Source of the DNA: Prevotellaceae bacterium UBA1743 | GTDB lineage: Bacteria > Bacteroidota > Bacteroidia > Bacteroidales > Bacteroidaceae | NCBI GenBank assembly: GCA_002314945.1 | Contig: DCHV01000070.1 | Coordinates: forward strand, 1-18,064 | Reading direction: 5' to 3' | DNA length: 18,064 nt | Shown: positions 1 through 7,184 of the stretch, piece after piece | Position numbering within the stretch: the stretch's first letter is position 1 | Layout: every line of letters begins with the position of its first letter | Notes under the pieces: model-generated | The model's input: only the letters and a program-made list of their open reading frames with translations | What the model was told of the DNA's origin: nothing | Databases searched by the model: none | Position numbers and translations under genes: made by a program

Positions 1-56
1 TTAGTTGCGGATTTGAGGTATAATAGGTGTCATGCACCTATGGTGCAAGCACGTTG

Positions 57-88
57 CAAAGATACGATGAAGTGAGAAAAAAAACAAG
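57..88 (-). promoter_or_regulatory. Likely Bacteroidota promoter facing left, off the window
   Basis: Read on the minus strand there is a -7 box TATCTTTG (57-64), which matches TAnnTTTG. A -33 box CTTG (85-88) lies 20 bp away and has one mismatch to TTTG. The spacing is right for the Bacteroidota primary sigma factor. Any transcript would run off the left edge, so its gene is not visible. The leader would include the small inverted repeat ATAGGTG/CACCTAT at 23-41. No convincing gene is seen in bases 1-193. Confidence 0.45.
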
Positions 89-169
89 ATATTTTGATTT
101 TTTCCGAGCGTATGTGTTTTTACGTAAAACCTCATGGTGGCATGTCTGTCATAAAAAACAGATGGAAAA

Positions 170-201
170 TTTGGAAATTGTGATAATAAGCCATACCTTT
201 G
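170..201 (+). promoter_or_regulatory. Promoter of the NIF3-like / zinc-ribbon unit
   Basis: A -33 box TTTG (170-173), a 20 bp spacer and a -7 box TACCTTTG (194-201) match the Bacteroidota consensus exactly. Transcription should start about 6 bases further on, leaving a leader of only about 15 bases before the NIF3-like start codon. No Shine-Dalgarno sequence is visible. Confidence 0.75.
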
Positions 202-221
202 CGCCGTAAAACGTGTTCATG

Positions 222-1037
222 ATGAGCGTGAAAATACGAGAAGTGATTGACGCCCTTGAAAGATTCGCGCCTCTGCCACTGCAGGAAAGTTGGGACAATG
301 CTGGCTTGCAGATCGGATTGACGGAGGCGGAAGTATCAGGGGCTTTGTTGTGTCTTGAGGTGAACGAGGAGGTCATCCGTGAGGCTGTGGATTTGGGATG
401 CAACCTCATCTTGTCTCATCATCCCCTGTTGTTCCGGGGCCTGAAGCAGATAGGCGATGCCACCTATGTGGAGCGCTGTGTGCGTATGGCTATTCAGAAC
501 GACATCAGCCTCTACGCTGCCCATACAAATTTGGATAACGTGGAGGACGGGGTGAACTACAAGATAGCAGAACGACTCGGGCTCGTAGATGTGGAACTGA
601 TGCAGCGACGTATGGTTCAGTGTACGACGAATGGGACGACCATAGCTAAGGCCTTTGGCAACGGATTGATAGGTTTCTTGCCTCAGGGGGAAGACTCACT
701 TGCTTTCCTGCAGAGAGTGAAAGATCTCTTCCACGTGGAGTGCCTGATGCACAATGAACTTCTGAAGCGCCCCATACAGAGCGTGGCTTTGTGTGGCGGG
801 GCAGGGGATTTTCTCGTAGATGAGGCTGTCCGACTGCAAGCAGATGCCTTTTTGACAGGGGAAATGCACTATCATCAGTATTTCGGTTTGGAACAACGCA
901 TACAAGTGGGCGTCCTGGGACATTACCAGAGCGAACAATATACATCGGAAATTATTCAATCAATCTTGGGTGAGGCATTTCCTCAGTTGCCGCTCTTTGT
1001 GACTACGGTGAATACCAACCCCATTAAATATCTCTAA
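222..1037 (+). CDS. NIF3-like dinuclear metal-centre protein (YbgI/YqfO family)
   Basis: This is a 271-residue member of the NIF3/DUF34 family, hexameric ring proteins that bind two metal ions. A GTP cyclohydrolase I type 2 label is sometimes attached to the family, but the cellular role is not settled. The metal ligands known from E. coli YbgI are all visible: SHHP (His66, His67), AAHTNLD (His101, Asp105) and GHYQSE (His234, Glu238). The length matches the short YbgI form rather than longer versions that carry a middle insert. I chose ATG 222 because MSVKIREVI aligns with the usual start; ATG 219 is also possible. The zinc-ribbon gene starts 9 bp after the stop, so the two probably share a transcript. 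The family call is secure, the biochemical role is not. Confidence 0.93.
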   Translation: MSVKIREVIDALERFAPLPLQESWDNAGLQIGLTEAEVSGALLCLEVNEEVIREAVDLGCNLILSHHPLLFRGLKQIGDATYVERCVRMAIQNDISLYAAHTNLDNVEDGVNYKIAERLGLVDVELMQRRMVQCTTNGTTIAKAFGNGLIGFLPQGEDSLAFLQRVKDLFHVECLMHNELLKRPIQSVALCGGAGDFLVDEAVRLQADAFLTGEMHYHQYFGLEQRIQVGVLGHYQSEQYTSEIIQSILGEAFPQLPLFVTTVNTNPIKYL

Positions 1038-1046
1038 TTTATCAAA

Positions 1047-1877
1047 ATGGTAAAAGAAAAAAGTAAAGACCCTGCCAATTTTACGGTTGAGGACAAGTTG
1101 AAGAAATTGTATCAGTTGCAGACCATGCTGTCTGAGATTGACAAAATCAAGACCCTACGTGGTGAACTCCCCCTGGAAGTGCAAGACTTGGAGGATGAAA
1201 TCGAAGGTCTGACCACTCGTATCGCCAAACTGGAAAGCGATATGAAAGAACTGGAGAGCGAAATCAGCGAGCGCAAGGGAAATATGGAGCTGAACAATAT
1301 GAACATTCAGCGATACAAGGCTCAGATGGATTCAGTACGCAACAATCGCGAATACGACAACCTGTCGAAGCAGATTGAATATGCAGAGCTGGATAATCAG
1401 TTGAATGAAAAGAAGATAACAGAAGCAAAGGCCAAGCTCGAGGCAAAGAAGGATGATCGCTACAATTGCAATATCACCATCAACGATCGCAGGGCTGACA
1501 TGGATTTGAAGAAGAGCGAGCTCGAGGAAATCATCAGCGAAAACAAAGTGGAAGAAGATAAGCTGCGTGAGCAATCCAAGAATCTGGAGATGTCTATCGA
1601 ACCCCGTCTGCTGACTGCCTTCAAACGCATACGCAAGAACAGTCGCAACGGATTGGGTATCGTGTATGTACAACGTGACGCTTGCGGAGGATGCTTCAAC
1701 AAGATTCCGCCTCAGCGACAAGTGGATATCCGTATGCGTAAGAAGATTATCGTATGCGAGTTCTGCGGTCGCATCATGATCGACCCCGAATTGGCAGGTG
1801 TAGAAGTAGCACCCAAGCCAGAGGAAACCAAGAAGAAGACACGTCGCGCTTCGACACGCAGAAAGAGCGAGGAATAA
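1047..1877 (+). CDS. Coiled-coil protein with C4-type zinc ribbon (zf-RING_7 family)
   Basis: This 276-residue protein has a long charged coiled coil over roughly residues 15-185, rich in Glu, Lys and Leu heptads. A C4 zinc ribbon follows, formed by CGGC (Cys213, Cys216) and CEFC (Cys237, Cys240). The PPQ segment between the two knuckles is characteristic of the family. The tail (about 260-276) is highly basic (KKKTRRASTRRK) and could touch nucleic acid, which is inference. No membrane segment or signal peptide is seen. Proteins of this family often sit beside NIF3-like genes, as here, which suggests linked function, but no reaction is established. The gene ends only 13 bp from the stop of the convergent nuclease gene. 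Confidence 0.9.
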   Translation: MVKEKSKDPANFTVEDKLKKLYQLQTMLSEIDKIKTLRGELPLEVQDLEDEIEGLTTRIAKLESDMKELESEISERKGNMELNNMNIQRYKAQMDSVRNNREYDNLSKQIEYAELDNQLNEKKITEAKAKLEAKKDDRYNCNITINDRRADMDLKKSELEEIISENKVEEDKLREQSKNLEMSIEPRLLTAFKRIRKNSRNGLGIVYVQRDACGGCFNKIPPQRQVDIRMRKKIIVCEFCGRIMIDPELAGVEVAPKPEETKKKTRRASTRRKSEE

Positions 1878-1890
1878 GAAGTGTAGAGAG

Positions 1891-2340
1891 TTATAAATCT
1901 GAATACTGGGGGATATCGTTGAGGAAGCGGTATCCCCCAGTTTCGTATTCCATCTGAGCACACACGTGCTGAATGCCGTTGCTCACAATGAGGTAATCTA
2001 CATGCAGAACCATATTGTAACGGCATATCTGGTCAAACACTTTCTGAGTGAGTGGAATATGTGGCGCCTTGTATTCGATGATCATACGGGGCATGGCATG
2101 TGTGTCGTAGAGGACACTGTCGCATCGCTTGGAGAGTTTGTTCAGCCGGATGGTAATCTCGTTGCCTAACAAAGCGGCAGGATAACCCTTGTGCTCAATG
2201 AGGAAATGGATGAAATGCTGGCGTACCCATTCCTCGGGCGTCAGAGCAACAAAACGATGTCTCAGAATATCATATATCTGAGTCTTCTCACCGCTCTTTT
2301 CTATTTTTAATGCCGTTTTTGGCAGATTCAGTGTGTCCAT
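1891..2340 (-). CDS. Stand-alone HSDR_N-type (type I restriction R subunit N-terminal) nuclease-fold protein
   Basis: This 149-residue protein resembles only the N-terminal nuclease domain of type I restriction R subunits; no helicase part follows. A PD-(D/E)xK pattern is visible: Asp74 in RCDSVLYD, then Glu89 and Lys91 in IIEYKAP, with an upstream acidic residue in GNEI (Glu61). The active-site residues therefore look intact. Early residues (LRHRFVALTPEEWVRQHF) match the conserved start of such stand-alone Bacteroidales proteins. ATG 2340 was chosen because the upstream in-frame extension overlaps the amn start region and is not conserved in type. There is no methylase or specificity gene nearby, so a classical restriction role is unlikely; the function is unknown. 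Confidence 0.85.
   Translation of the reverse strand: MDTLNLPKTALKIEKSGEKTQIYDILRHRFVALTPEEWVRQHFIHFLIEHKGYPAALLGNEITIRLNKLSKRCDSVLYDTHAMPRMIIEYKAPHIPLTQKVFDQICRYNMVLHVDYLIVSNGIQHVCAQMEYETGGYRFLNDIPQYSDL
1905..1941. terminator. Hairpin at convergent gene ends, possible bidirectional terminator
   Basis: An 11 bp perfect stem is formed by ACTGGGGGATA (1905-1915) and TATCCCCCAGT (1931-1941), with a 15-base loop. An outer GAATAC/GTATTC pair (1901-1906 and 1945-1950) could compete for or extend it. It lies just past the zinc-ribbon gene but inside the last codons of the opposing nuclease gene. No strong T run follows on either strand, so terminator function is an inference from position. Confidence 0.45.
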
Positions 2341-2355
2341 GTCTGAAAAAAACGC

Positions 2356-2395
2356 TAACTTTGCCACAAAAGTACAAAAAGAAAATGAAGACAAA
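2356..2395. promoter_or_regulatory. Back-to-back promoters between the HSDR_N-type gene and amn
   Basis: On the plus strand a -7 box TAACTTTG (2356-2363) precedes amn; its -33 box is poor. On the minus strand a -7 box TACTTTTG (2367-2374) with TTTG at 2392-2395 (spacer 17 bp, slightly short) faces the nuclease gene. The two -7 boxes lie 3 bp apart, so polymerases could not easily occupy both at once. Confidence 0.5.
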
Positions 2396-3161
2396 GCAGG
2401 AAATCGTGGAAAACTGGTTGCCAAGATATACACAACGGAATCTGGATGAGTTCGGAGAGTACATCTTGATTACCAATTTCAACCATTATGTGGACATCTT
2501 CTGCGACAAGTTCGGTGTGCAACGACCCGATTACGAAGCCAATATGCGCACGGTGACGGCCGAAGGCATCACTATGGTGAACTTTGGAATGGGAAGCCCC
2601 AACGCCGCCATTATTATGGATCTCTTGGGTGCTATCCGTCCCAAGGCTTGTCTCTTTTTGGGAAAATGCGGTGGTATCTCGCCCAAGACACAACGTGGAG
2701 ACTTGATTCTGCCCATTGCAGGCATACGCGGCGAAGGTACGAGCAACGATTATCTGCCTCCCGAAGTACCTGCCTTGCCTGCTTTCATGCTCCAGCGTGC
2801 CGTGTCGAGTGCTATTAGAGATGCTGCCATGGATTATTGGACTGGTACCGTATTTACGACGAATCGCAGGGTGTGGGAGTACGATGAAGCCTTCAAAAAG
2901 AGGTTGCGTGCCTCGCGTGCCATGGCCGTGGATATGGAGACAGCAACTCTCTTTGCCTGTGGCTTTGCCAATCATATCCCTACTGGCGCCTTATTATTGG
3001 TAAGCGACAATCCCATGACGCCAGATGGTGTGAAAACCAGCGAAAGCGATCGGAGTGTGACATCACAGTATGTGGAACGGCACGTAGAACTGGGCATCCA
3101 ATCGTTGTGGATGATCAAGCATGAGAAGCGAACCGTAAAGCATCTGAAATTTGATTTTTAG
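2385..3161 (+). CDS. amn: AMP nucleosidase (short Bacteroidales form)
   Basis: This enzyme of the purine nucleoside phosphorylase (PNP_UDP_1) superfamily is expected to split AMP into adenine and ribose 5-phosphate in the cytoplasm. At 258 residues it has only the catalytic domain; E. coli Amn is about 480 residues with an extra N-terminal regulatory domain. Visible family marks are the Gly-rich FGMGSPNAA segment (67-75), FLGKCGGI (91-98), VDMETATLFACG (182-193, ribose-binding Met-Glu) and SDNPMTPDG (207-215), where Asp208 is the expected catalytic acid. ATG 2385 gives MKTKQEIVENWLP, the usual start; earlier in-frame codons run through the promoter. holA begins 17 bp after the stop, so the two are probably cotranscribed. 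Confidence 0.9.
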   Translation: MKTKQEIVENWLPRYTQRNLDEFGEYILITNFNHYVDIFCDKFGVQRPDYEANMRTVTAEGITMVNFGMGSPNAAIIMDLLGAIRPKACLFLGKCGGISPKTQRGDLILPIAGIRGEGTSNDYLPPEVPALPAFMLQRAVSSAIRDAAMDYWTGTVFTTNRRVWEYDEAFKKRLRASRAMAVDMETATLFACGFANHIPTGALLLVSDNPMTPDGVKTSESDRSVTSQYVERHVELGIQSLWMIKHEKRTVKHLKFDF

Positions 3162-3178
3162 AAGAACACGACACTATT

Positions 3179-4201
3179 ATGGCGATTCAGAAGACTATCA
3201 CGCACGAAGATATTATACGCGATGTACGCAGTGGAAAGATTGCTCCCGTGTACTATTTGATGGGCGAGGAGGGGTACTACATAGACAAACTGAGCGATTT
3301 TCTGGTAGAAACGTTACTCAAACCCGAAGAACGTGATTTCAATCTGGACGTAGTATATGGCATAGATACTACCATCGAAAAGGTGGTGGAGATGGCACGT
3401 GCTTTTCCTATGATGGCTGAGCGACGTATGGTTCTCGTACGAGAGGCACAGGGATTGAGGTCGCTGGATGCACTTGAGTCCTACCTTCGACATTTTTCGT
3501 CCACCACGGTCCTTGTCATGTGCCACAAAAATGGAACATTGGACAAACGCAAGGCTATCGTCAAGGAAATCCAGAGTGTAGGTGTGTTGTACGAGAGCAA
3601 AAAACTATACGACAATCAACTTGCTCCGTTTGTGGCTGGATATATGAAACGGGCCAAGGTGGAAATAGATCCACAGGCAGTGCAGATGATTGTGGATCAT
3701 GTGGGTGCCGACTTGTCGAGATTATCCAGCGAAATGGACAAACTTCTGATGGCTCTTCCGAAAGAGAAGAAAATGGTGACTGCCGATATGGTGGAGGAGT
3801 TGACAGGGATGAGCAAAGACTTCAACAATTTCGAATTGCAATCCGCTTTGGCGCATCGTGATATTCTTCGAGCCAATAGAATAGTGAAATATTTTCAGGG
3901 CAATCCTCGCAGTTTTGCATTGTCATCCACACTTTCCAATTTATTTACATTTTTTTCTGACGTAATGATGGCATACTATGCTCCGGAGAGAACGGAGAGT
4001 GGGGTAGCGGATTGGTTGTCTGTTCCTGCATGGAAGGTGAAGAATGATCTGATGCCTGCGCTCAGAAATTACTCTGGAGTGAAAGTGATGAATATTCTGG
4101 GTGAAATAAGAAAAACAGATGCAGCTTCCAAGGGAGTGGGGGGATGCAAAACAGCTCCAGGAGACCTGCTCCAAGAACTTATTTTCTATATTCTGCACTG
4201 A
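3179..4201 (+). CDS. holA: DNA polymerase III delta subunit
   Basis: This clamp-loader subunit opens the sliding beta clamp during replication. The 340-residue length is typical. The N-terminal AAA-like domain begins with HEDIIRDVRSGKIAPVYYLMGEE (split here by eye into the usual YxL-GEE region, residues 9-32). It continues through ARAFPMMAERRMVLVREA (about 74-91), which matches the family signature F-M-x-E-R-R-x-V-x-V. The C-terminal helical collar domain (about 215-340) contains the typical NNFELQSAL and LLQELIFYIL segments. The walker-type motif is degenerate, as expected for delta subunits, which do not hydrolyse ATP. It follows amn closely; the AT-rich block begins immediately after its stop. 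Confidence 0.93.
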   Translation: MAIQKTITHEDIIRDVRSGKIAPVYYLMGEEGYYIDKLSDFLVETLLKPEERDFNLDVVYGIDTTIEKVVEMARAFPMMAERRMVLVREAQGLRSLDALESYLRHFSSTTVLVMCHKNGTLDKRKAIVKEIQSVGVLYESKKLYDNQLAPFVAGYMKRAKVEIDPQAVQMIVDHVGADLSRLSSEMDKLLMALPKEKKMVTADMVEELTGMSKDFNNFELQSALAHRDILRANRIVKYFQGNPRSFALSSTLSNLFTFFSDVMMAYYAPERTESGVADWLSVPAWKVKNDLMPALRNYSGVKVMNILGEIRKTDAASKGVGGCKTAPGDLLQELIFYILH

Positions 4202-4885
4202 TTTTTTCTCTTTCTGTATAATTCTAATACAAGAATTTTGTCTTGATTCTTTTTGAAAAATAGAGGGTTAACGGCTAATTTACCCCCTTGAGAATGCCGT
4301 AGAATCTGAACGCTGAACCATTGTGTAGAACAATAAAAAAAATCAAGATTTTCTTTTCCATTTTACTCGGAAATCAACGATTAACACTTTTATACATATT
4401 GATTTACGAATTTATATTTATAAATTGTATATTTAACCAAATTCAGTATTTACAAAAATCAATTCAAATACTATAGCGGATTAAGAATAATACATAAATC
4501 AATCAACATATATACATTTGAATATACGACATTAAATTCTCGAATGAATATTCAGTTAATACATATACACTAACATTAAATAACTAATTACCAATAGTTT
4601 ATACATAATAACAAGGATTTATTCCAGTGTTATTGTAAAAAAACAAGAAAAAACATAATATTCACACTATATACCCTGCTTATTTCCATAAATATTGCAT
4701 AATATAGCACTAAAAGCCAATAATATATATATATTCAGTTAAACCATGAAAATACAACTCTATAAACACGAATTTACGATTCTGAATTAATAACAATATA
4801 CAAATTTATATTCTATGAGTTTAACATTATACATTTGATACATTAAATCAATCGGAAAGATAAATTTCACTTTATATACGTAAAA
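4202..4885. other. Long AT-rich gene-free region
   Basis: This stretch is extremely AT-rich compared with the coding DNA on either side, and I see no credible gene in any frame. It contains weak hairpins after holA (CAAGA/TCTTG at 4230-4245 followed by TTCTTTTT), which may end that transcript. It also has a perfect inverted repeat AATTTATA-TT-TATAAATT (4409-4426). Two short motifs recur: ATATTCAGTTAA (about 4549 and 4731) and a TATACATTTGA..CATTAAAT block (about 4511 and 4827). Given the base composition, some of these could arise by chance. No DnaA-box cluster, tRNA or transposase remnant was seen. Confidence 0.6.
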
Positions 4886-4917
4886 TTTGCACAAGTAAAA
4901 TCCTTTTTTTAACTTTG
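4886..4917 (+). promoter_or_regulatory. Promoter of the XRE regulator gene
   Basis: A -33 box TTTG (4886-4889), a 20 bp spacer and a -7 box TAACTTTG (4910-4917) match the Bacteroidota consensus exactly. The predicted leader is about 38 bases. It is the only strong promoter in or next to the AT-rich block. Confidence 0.8.
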
Positions 4918-4960
4918 CAAACGTAAATATCACAAAAAATGGGGTGTACCCTCTTAGAAG

Positions 4961-5410
4961 ATGAAAAATCGTATTATTACTCTGATGAAACAACAGCAAA
5001 TGTCGCAGAAGGAATTTGCTCGCGAGTTGAATATTGGTGAGGCTACAGTGTCAGGTATTTTCACTGGGCGTACCAAACCTACCAACGCTATAGTGGCTTC
5101 CATACATGCAAGGTTTCCTGAAGTGAGTATTCCCTGGCTTATGTTTGGCGAAGGCGATATGTATGTTTCCTCCTCAGAGCACATCATCGAACAACCTGTA
5201 GCATCTCCTGTACAAGGTGTTTTTTCAGATGATCTGTTTTCTGATGCTACAGTATCGGAAGAGCACCCTACTTTTCAACTTCCTCAGCAACCTACTCCAC
5301 AACCAGTAGTAAAGGAAACGATAAAATATATTGACAAACCACAACGAAAAATTACAGAAATACGTGTGTTCTATGATGACGGCACTTATGAGACATTTTC
5401 TCCCAGTTGA
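4961..5410 (+). CDS. XRE-family helix-turn-helix transcriptional regulator
   Basis: This 149-residue protein has an N-terminal HTH of the Cro/C1 type at about residues 3-65. MSQKEFARELNIGEATVSGIF (residues 14-34) carries the two core helices, and IPWLMFGEGDMY closes the domain as in many Bacteroidales homologues. The middle (about 70-125) is low-complexity, rich in Pro, Gln and Ser, and probably disordered. A conserved-looking C-terminal patch (ITEIRVFYDDGTYETFSP) ends the protein. No phage genes are nearby, so it is more likely a chromosomal regulator than a prophage repressor. The AT-rich block upstream is a plausible place for its own operator, but that is inference. It is monocistronic: it has its own promoter and a strong terminator. 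Confidence 0.85.
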   Translation: MKNRIITLMKQQQMSQKEFARELNIGEATVSGIFTGRTKPTNAIVASIHARFPEVSIPWLMFGEGDMYVSSSEHIIEQPVASPVQGVFSDDLFSDATVSEEHPTFQLPQQPTPQPVVKETIKYIDKPQRKITEIRVFYDDGTYETFSPS

Positions 5411-5418
5411 TAAAATAG

Positions 5419-5453
5419 TCCTGTAACCATCCTTTGGTTACGGGATTTTTTTT
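5419..5453 (+). terminator. Rho-independent terminator after the XRE gene
   Basis: A 10 bp stem (5419-5428 with 5436-5445, including one G-T pair) has a 7-base loop and is followed directly by eight T residues (5446-5453). This is the clearest intrinsic terminator in the window. Confidence 0.92.
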
Positions 5454-5462
5454 ATACCTTCG
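5433..5462 (+). promoter_or_regulatory. Candidate pyrK promoter overlapping the terminator
   Basis: A -7-like box TACCTTCG (5455-5462, one mismatch to TAnnTTTG) follows the terminator T run. The best -33 candidate, TTTG (5433-5436), lies in the terminator loop and right arm at an 18 bp spacing. The predicted leader before the pyrK ATG is about 38 bases and includes AGAAAGG (5489-5495), a weak ribosome-binding site. Confidence 0.45.
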
Positions 5463-5505
5463 CACCGTAATAATAATTATGTAATAGTAGAAAGGTAATA
5501 CATCA

Positions 5506-6288
5506 ATGAAAAAATATGTTTTGGACTTGAAGGTTTCCGCTCTTACACGACTTGGAAATCAGCATCTCCTTATCAAATGCAAGCCATCGGAAGGAAACCT
5601 CCCTCCTATGCTGCCAGGTCAGTTTGCACAGTTGCGTATCGATACGTCTGCTCAAGCCTACCTGCGTCGTCCTATTAGCATACATTATGTGGATGAGCAG
5701 AAGGACGAAGTGTGGTTTCTGGTGCAAATGAAGGGCGAAGGGACTCGTTCGTTAGCTTCCCTTGCCACAGGTGACATTCTGAATGTAGTGGCTCCCCTGG
5801 GAAATGGCTTCACATTGCCCACCTCTTCCTCCGAACGTGTATTGCTCGTAGGTGGTGGCGTAGGTGTGGCTCCCCTATTGTATCTGGGTCGCAAATTGCG
5901 TGAAATGGGGCACGAACCTACATTCTTGTTGGGAGCCCGCAGTGCCCAGGATTTGCTTCAAGCTGAGGAATACGAGGCATTGGGAACTCTCTATGTGACT
6001 ACCGAGGATGGAAGTCGTGGTGAAAAGGGATTTGTGACGCAGCATTCTATATTGCAGACAGAGCGATTCTCGCGTATCTGTGTATGCGGTCCTCTCCCCA
6101 TGATGCAGGCCGTGGCACGTTATGCATATTCCACAGGTACCCCTTGCGAGGTGAGCTTGGAGAACAAGATGGCTTGTGGCATAGGAGCCTGTCTCTGTTG
6201 TGTGGAAGATATTCAGGAAGAAGGGCATGTCTGTGTATGCAAGGATGGTCCAGTATTTAACATCAATCAACTGAAATGGCAGATTTAA
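5506..6288 (+). CDS. pyrK: Dihydroorotate dehydrogenase electron-transfer subunit
   Basis: This is the FAD- and [2Fe-2S]-containing subunit that passes electrons from dihydroorotate dehydrogenase type 1B to NAD+ in pyrimidine synthesis. At 260 residues it is full length. It shows the flavin-binding motif RRPISI (54-59), the nucleotide-binding loop GGGVGVAPL (116-124), and CGPLPMM (194-200) near the NAD site. The iron-sulfur ligands are Cys224, Cys229, Cys232 and Cys245 (MACGIGACLCC ... VCKDGPVF), in the spacing of Bacillus PyrK. Extra cysteines at 231 and 243 lie next to the ligands. The stop lies 13 bases inside pyrD, which indicates translational coupling to its partner. Confidence 0.95.
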   Translation: MKKYVLDLKVSALTRLGNQHLLIKCKPSEGNLPPMLPGQFAQLRIDTSAQAYLRRPISIHYVDEQKDEVWFLVQMKGEGTRSLASLATGDILNVVAPLGNGFTLPTSSSERVLLVGGGVGVAPLLYLGRKLREMGHEPTFLLGARSAQDLLQAEEYEALGTLYVTTEDGSRGEKGFVTQHSILQTERFSRICVCGPLPMMQAVARYAYSTGTPCEVSLENKMACGIGACLCCVEDIQEEGHVCVCKDGPVFNINQLKWQI

Positions 6289-7184
6289 GTGTGGATATTG
6301 CGGGACTTCGTTTGAAGAATCCCGTCATGACAGCCAGTGGAACATTTGGCTATGGATTGGAATACCAGGATTTTGTTTCTCTGGAGGAGATAGGTGGCAT
6401 CATTGTCAAGGGTACTACATTACATCCACGTCAGGGCAACCCCTATCCGCGTATGGCCGAGACGGCGATGGGAATGCTCAATTGTGTAGGGTTGCAGAAC
6501 AAGGGAGTTGATTATTTCTGTACTCACATTTATCCCGAGATTCGTCATATTGGCACCAATATGATTGTGAACGTATCTGGCAATAGTCCAGAGGATTATG
6601 CCGAGTGTGCGGCTCGCATAGATGCTTTGGATGATATTCCAGCTATCGAACTGAATATTTCCTGTCCCAATGTGAAGCATGGGGGAATGGCATTCGGTAC
6701 GACATGCGAGGGAGCAGCCGGTGTGGTGTCAGCCGTGCGTAAGGCTTACTCCAAGACGCTCATCGTGAAACTCTCCCCCAATGTGACGAGTATCACAGAC
6801 ATCGCCCTTGCTGTGCAGGATGCAGGAGCAGATGCCGTGAGCCTGATCAATACGTTGATGGGAATGGCCATAGATATCGAGAAACGCAAGAGGATATTGA
6901 GCATCGGTACAGGTGGCCTGAGTGGTCCCTGTGTGAAGCCTGTGGCTCTGCGTATGGTGTATCAGGTGGCTCATGCCGTGCAGATTCCTGTAGTGGGATT
7001 GGGAGGTATCAGCAGTGCTGCGGATGCAATCGAGTTTCTTCTTGCTGGCGCCTCTGCCATCGAAATAGGTACTGCCAACTTTGTAGATCCTACCGTCACA
7101 GTGAAAGTGGCGAGAGGGATTGATGCATACCTGGAGAAGCATGGTTTCAGTTCTGTAAAGGAAATAATCGGGCTATGCGAATAG
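6276..7184 (+). CDS. pyrD: Dihydroorotate dehydrogenase, type 1B catalytic subunit
   Basis: This FMN enzyme oxidises dihydroorotate to orotate, the fourth step of UMP synthesis, and works as a PyrD2-PyrK2 complex. The 302 residues are standard. The catalytic base is Cys130 in ELNISCPNVKHGG, which defines class 1 enzymes (class 2 has Ser). Lys45 in GIIVKGTT, GLGGISSAADAIEFLLAGA and EIGTANF form the FMN and phosphate site. The gene starts inside pyrK and its last bases overlap the trmD start, so the three are tightly coupled. Confidence 0.96.
   Translation: MADLSVDIAGLRLKNPVMTASGTFGYGLEYQDFVSLEEIGGIIVKGTTLHPRQGNPYPRMAETAMGMLNCVGLQNKGVDYFCTHIYPEIRHIGTNMIVNVSGNSPEDYAECAARIDALDDIPAIELNISCPNVKHGGMAFGTTCEGAAGVVSAVRKAYSKTLIVKLSPNVTSITDIALAVQDAGADAVSLINTLMGMAIDIEKRKRILSIGTGGLSGPCVKPVALRMVYQVAHAVQIPVVGLGGISSAADAIEFLLAGASAIEIGTANFVDPTVTVKVARGIDAYLEKHGFSSVKEIIGLCE

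Noticed and set aside
27..209. 60-codon plus-strand ORF at the left edge
   Set aside because: It runs through both promoter elements (57-88 and 170-201), has no ribosome-binding site and shows no protein-like pattern.
1332..1961. 209-codon minus-strand frame opposite the zinc-ribbon gene
   Set aside because: It is a shadow of the coiled-coil coding sequence; the Leu/Ile-rich translation mirrors Glu/Lys-rich codons, and it has no start signal.
1891..2340. Part of a type I restriction-modification locus
   Set aside because: Only the N-terminal nuclease-like domain exists, and neither methylase nor specificity genes are present; the neighbours are housekeeping genes.
4202..4885. Replication origin in the AT-rich block
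   Set aside because: No cluster of DnaA boxes (TTATCCACA-like) was found and no dnaA or dnaN gene is nearby; holA alone is not an origin marker.
4787..4999. 70-codon minus-strand ORF spanning the AT-rich block and XRE promoter
   Set aside because: The composition (Phe, Tyr, Lys, Ile) is what random AT-rich DNA gives, and it overlaps the consensus XRE promoter and start.
4961..5410. Prophage repressor
   Set aside because: No integrase, structural or lysis genes occur in the window, and the gene is flanked by core chromosomal genes.
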